A stretch of 64,000 bases of DNA from Glandiceps talaboti (taxonomy: Eukaryota; Hemichordata; Enteropneusta; Spengelidae): positions 16,668,246 to 16,732,245 of the forward strand of contig NC_135555.1 of assembly GCF_964340395.1 (NCBI RefSeq), in the 5' to 3' direction. A program made the position numbers and the translations under genes. The notes below the pieces were generated by a model. It was given only the letters and a program-made list of their open reading frames with translations, did no database searches and was not told the DNA's origin. This document shows, in pieces, positions 59,860 through 64,000 of this stretch. Numbering within the stretch: position 1 is the first letter of the stretch; the number at the start of each line of letters is the position of its first letter.

Positions 59860-60704
59860 AGTACAACTGTTACCATTCAAAAGAAACGGTAAACATTTAA
59901 AAAAAACTAATTTTACACAGGTTTTCATATGAGCTAAACTATAAGACACGTCTCGTTGTTCAACCCTATCAGGGCTTGTGAATGTTGCATGGCTTATTTA
60001 ATTGTTTCGCCGTGAACACTGCATGCTGTGTGTCCCTATCCGAATGTGTACACTTTTATCTCAGTATTATCATCACCTAGCCTGGCAAGGGGTGAGACAG
60101 TGTGTATTATCATCACCTAGTCTAGCAAGGGTGAGATGGACTAATCCTGCTATCCTGTGAACTTGTCGGGCATATGTACAATAGACACCCGTGGAAAGAT
60201 AAAAAGATCCGCTTTGTTGATTATCTTTCCACCGGTATTTTCTATACCAAGTGTCTCCATAAATTTAAAATGTGAATTTAAGGAAAGGTTCAATCAAACA
60301 TTTTGCACTTTAAGTTTAGCTTTTCGTTATGTGTTTAATCAATATGTGAGTAATAAACTGAAAGGTATTATGGTTATGCGACTTGAAATGTCAAAACTCT
60401 GCCATGTTGAGTTTCACTGTGTGCAGCCATTTAGGGAACTTTTGCCACAAAGAATACTGTGAAAACTGCCTACTTGTGATGTCATGTCATCCTAAACTCC
60501 TCTGGCATCTAGATCGAAGTAAATATCAAATTTCTATTTCGTATATTACCCAGTAACAGAAATGTTTTCCAAAACTATTCTCGAGACGTTTATCTATTCC
60601 CGACTTCAATATTTCGATGTTGAGATGGAGTAAATTAGAAGTCAACGTAATTTCCCATTCTCAAACTTGTCATTTCATTTCCGAGTCAAAGATATGGCAG
60701 CATG

Positions 60705-61869
60705 TTAATATTGATAAACGCTTCTTAGTTCCTTGGCAAGCCTGGTGTGGAAAACATACTGCGACTTTTCTACTGATGGTGCATATCGACCAGCCGTGTA
60801 TGCAGATGATGCTAGACCTTTTTGAACAGCTTCGCATACGACGTTGTCTTCTTCTTGGACAGCATGGGCCACTGTTGTGCTCTTCTTAATATATTCTCCT
60901 GCTTCTTCTTTCGACATCGTTTCCATATAATTTTTATCCAAGAAAAAATTGAAGACGAAATCTGTTTTACCGTAGCCACGAGGGAGAGTCATGATCGTTT
61001 CCAACCAGGGACCATATCGACTTATCATGAAGTTAGGATAGATGTAGTTGTACGATGACCAATCGCCAATGCGGTTCAAAGCCTTCGGAGTATTGGCTTT
61101 ACTTCTTAGGACTTGAAGAGTGAAGTCTTCGTTCACCTCAAGCATATTGAGAGATTTTGCATCGTAATATTCATCAGTCAATTTCTTGTGTGTGACATCC
61201 ACATGATAACCTCCATCACTAAAATTTTCAACAACTACCTTCCAGTTACTCTTGATCTGGTGTATCTTACTTTCGACGAAGATGGCGTTACCTTGTGAGT
61301 AGCCGAATTCTTCCAAGTGGTTTTCCAACTTTTTCAGGTGTACCATATTTTCTCCAGTCTGATATTGGCCGGGTGTCATCTTCACGAAAACCATTGGGCC
61401 CCAAGTGGTTACAGGCAGAGATGTCAAGCCGTTGTCTGATGCCTTGAAATCTTTGATGCCCTTCATCTTTCTAGCTATCTTAAGTCTACCGTCAAGTGCA
61501 TAAACCCATCCATGGTAAGAGCATGTGAATTGATCAACTGTGCCGTCATCTTTCGCTACTGGCATACCACGGTGGCAACATACATTGAAGAACGCTTTCA
61601 GGTTCCCCTTCTCATCTCTGCATACTAACAATGGTTCGCCAACCATATCAGCTGTAATTTAGTTATCAATATATTGTCATGTTATGAAAGCATTGTGCAA
61701 AGTAATATTCTTGAATGGAACATCAAAATGGATTTGAATTTCTCATGTCTTTCCTTGGTACCTCAACTTAAATATGCCATAACTCAGAGAATAAAATTAT
61801 ATTTTTGAAGACTTAAGGTAATCATAAACCTATTTTACTATATATGAGAGATTTTGTAAATTTCTGTTG

Positions 61870-61930
<61 letters not shown>

Positions 61931-61953
61931 CTATCTATTTATCTATCTATTTA

Positions 61954-62007
<54 letters not shown>

Positions 62008-62242
62008 ATGCATGTCCGACATTATTATCCGCGAACGTATTGTGTGTATGTGTGTATATAATAATATAGTTCAGTGATCATGATGAAGGCTCAGATTCAG
62101 AAAGATGATAATTTATATTTTCACTATTGTACCTGTAAAGTAATGTCCAGGCTTTGAAACCTGGTCTACCCGACCCACGGCCAGCCAGTTCTTTCTAAAA
62201 ATAGTCTTCTTCTCTAACTCATAGAATTCTGGAGTTGTGTAC
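60705..62242 (-). CDS. Rieske non-heme iron oxygenase alpha-subunit-like protein (choline monooxygenase-like), 5' partial
   Basis: Two exons found: 62133-62242 (YTTPEFYELEKKTIFRKNW to PGHYFT) and 60705-61651, joined in phase, encoding about 351 residues to the stop at 60705. The Rieske 2Fe-2S ligands are in CCHRG ... CSYHGW (C-x-H-x16-C-x2-H). The catalytic domain has the iron-binding VENFSDGGYHVDVTH motif (N..D..YH-x4-H) and the usual C-terminal KGLASSAYTAGRYAP. This order is that of bacterial ring-hydroxylating oxygenases and plant choline monooxygenase, not the sterol-type Neverland/DAF-36 enzymes of animals. The substrate cannot be told, although oxidation of a quaternary amine is plausible. 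The exon 62133-62242 starts in phase after an upstream exon that I could not find before 64000, so the N-terminus is missing. A partner reductase is not seen. Confidence 0.9.
61873..62006. repeat. Compound microsatellite (AT)n-(CTAT)n-(CTGT)n
   Basis: AT run at 61873-61926, then CTAT/TTAT units, then (CTGT)n to about 62006. It lies in the intron between the two Rieske-gene exons. Confidence 0.97.
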
Positions 62243-64000
62243 CTGAAACATAATGAAACATCAATTCATTTACACTCTTACAATTAATCATCTTTCATTC
62301 AGTCCTGAGAATCCTCCATGATACAATGTGTTGGCATATCATTCACAAATCCATAAATACTAGTACATACGTCAATGTAAATCGTTATAGAGTGTTATTG
62401 TAATCATATAAGCACAGGTCATGCAGGTAAGGGAGGTGATCTTATTCAAGTTGGCGGTAATCACCTGTGTTGCCCGAGGTTGTCCAAAACCGCCCGTGTC
62501 CGCCTTGGAATATTCATGAGATTATCACTACTGTGTTGTCGCGGGCGAAGTCATTTAGTTGAACACAAGGTGTCAATCGGGATAACAAAAGGGCGATTAA
62601 AATTGTCACTGACGGGCAAACGTGTGGCATTGCGGGCTAAACTGTGTTTACCTTTGGATAGCATCTCCACCACATCTTTACAAGCAAAGATTAATAAAAA
62701 TCACGAAACAAAGTGGTACTATATGAATGTCGAAATATCCCCTTGCCCAGTGCGTAAATCTCTTACCGCAATGTAGCAAGGCCACATTCAAAACCCGTTA
62801 TCTTCAGCTAGAAAATTACGTTGTTCAAAATCGTGTGAAACGTATACCCGTCCTATGTTTGACCATGGAAGTAGAACCCCGGGGTTCTACTTCCATGGTT
62901 TGACAGAAATGTCACTTTTAAATTCACATCGATGATTTCTGCTGCATACATCGTAAACTAAACTAAATAACGGAATCGTGGATATCACATTTCATGGAGA
63001 GTTCACGACCCGAGCATCGTGTGTTACTGCGTCTAATTCAAAATAAACTTTTTCCAAATTCATAAATGTGTGTGAATACTCTGATCACTACCGTTGCTTG
63101 ACCAAAGTTCAATATATTTATTGTTATTGTTCATGTACATGGTGCATGCCTTTCTCGAAGTACGGAGGTTGACATGGAAAGATTAATAAACAGTATCATG
63201 AACGGCACAAAAAAAACGACTAGATTTTGTATAAGATGAAACACCTTGTTCAATCACTGTTATACCCCTTTGTACACCAGATTACTTTCATTTGTTTCAA
63301 ACGGAACGGCATACCTATGGTCATATTACCACATTTGCCTAGTTTAAGTTGAAATTAAAATATCTTTTATCTAAATCCATCCAGGATTTAATGGTTTCTA
63401 TTGTCTTTAACCCAGCACTTTAACAAAACCAACTTTACAACTTTAGATACAAAGGGCAGCGTTCCAAATTGATACAATAAAACGTGAATAACAAAAGAAG
63501 GCAAGTGATCAATCAATGGAGAAAACTATTATTAGTGGGAGAATAATTTGCTAGTAAAGTATTTGTTATGTATTTCTTAAGAATAACATTAATAGTAATG
63601 AGCGTCGGTAGGCGGATATGATAATCTGAATATCACGCCATTATATTGTATTTTATTATATGTTGGGTCAAACCATGGTCAAACAGTTCAATGAATATAC
63701 ATCGATATCGTTGCATGGGAGGTAACCAAATTCTTTAATCCGTTCCTTGAACATCGAACATTCATTCATTTTTCCCTTAGAAATGTCAAATGAACGTGAA
63801 ATGTTGTGAATGATCGGGTCGTTACACAGTTTGTATTGTATATACAGTAAGTGTTAAGATATTGTTATTCAAGGTATGCTGAAATAGAAGTCATACAAAT
63901 CATTATAAACTATTTCGACATGTATTTTTGCACGTCAGTTGCGACTTGATGGGTAGATGTGTCAAAATACACAAACGGCATCGAATATTCAACCACTAGT
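62243..64000. other. Probable upstream intron of the Rieske gene; no exon recognised
   Basis: The first coding exon(s) of the Rieske gene should lie in or beyond this stretch, but no matching exon was found. A weak coding-like frame on the minus strand (CKDVVEMLSKGKHSLARNAT, about 62620-62680) is unassigned. A 38-base perfect palindrome is at 62862-62899. Confidence 0.4.
62862..62899. repeat. Perfect 38-base palindrome
   Basis: ACCATGGAAGTAGAACCCC is followed immediately by its exact reverse complement, with no loop. The centre is CCCCGGGG. Confidence 0.95.

Overview
The window is AT-rich, intron-rich animal DNA. It has GT-AG introns, very dense simple repeats (CATA, TCAC, GAAT, CT and AT arrays), LINE, Penelope-like, hAT, SINE and MITE sequences, and an invertebrate-type TRADD gene. 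I read it as a marine invertebrate, deuterostome or lophotrochozoan. The species cannot be fixed from sequence alone. Long open frames are few and mostly come from microsatellites, so the genes were assembled by hand from short exons and splice sites.

Layout. Three tandem minus-strand genes encode DHRS4-type short-chain dehydrogenase/reductases (SDRs). Gene 1 has its first two exons at 2817-7005 and the rest lies off the left edge. Gene 2 (12008-19997) and gene 3 (45263-55852) are complete, each with nine exons and 255 codons. All nine exon lengths are identical between genes 2 and 3. Gene 3 ends in the peroxisomal signal SRL and keeps the catalytic Tyr. Gene 2 ends in TRL and has Phe at the catalytic Tyr position. 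A plus-strand five-exon gene (38408-41864, 287 aa) lies between genes 2 and 3. Its C-terminal death domain and N-terminal region resemble TRADD, the TNF-receptor adaptor. At the right end, a minus-strand gene (60705-62242, 5' exon not found) encodes a Rieske oxygenase alpha-subunit-like protein.

Mobile DNA fills the rest. The main items are: a 1.5-kb hAT-type element with an 8-bp target duplication inside intron 1 of gene 1; a tRNA-derived SINE; several MITEs; a 5'-truncated LINE flanked by two apparently identical 2.08-kb direct repeats; an L2/CR1-type LINE tail; a 5.48-kb foldback element with 9-bp target duplication inside intron 1 of gene 3; and two head-to-head Penelope-like fragments, one followed by a hammerhead-ribozyme-like fold. 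Between about 20 and 38 kb I found no host gene.

The SDR, TRADD and Rieske genes show no evident shared pathway. The cluster looks like local duplication and divergence of a peroxisomal carbonyl/retinal reductase around an unrelated immune adaptor gene. Exon calls rest on splice consensus, phase and family motifs. No database search or transcript was available.
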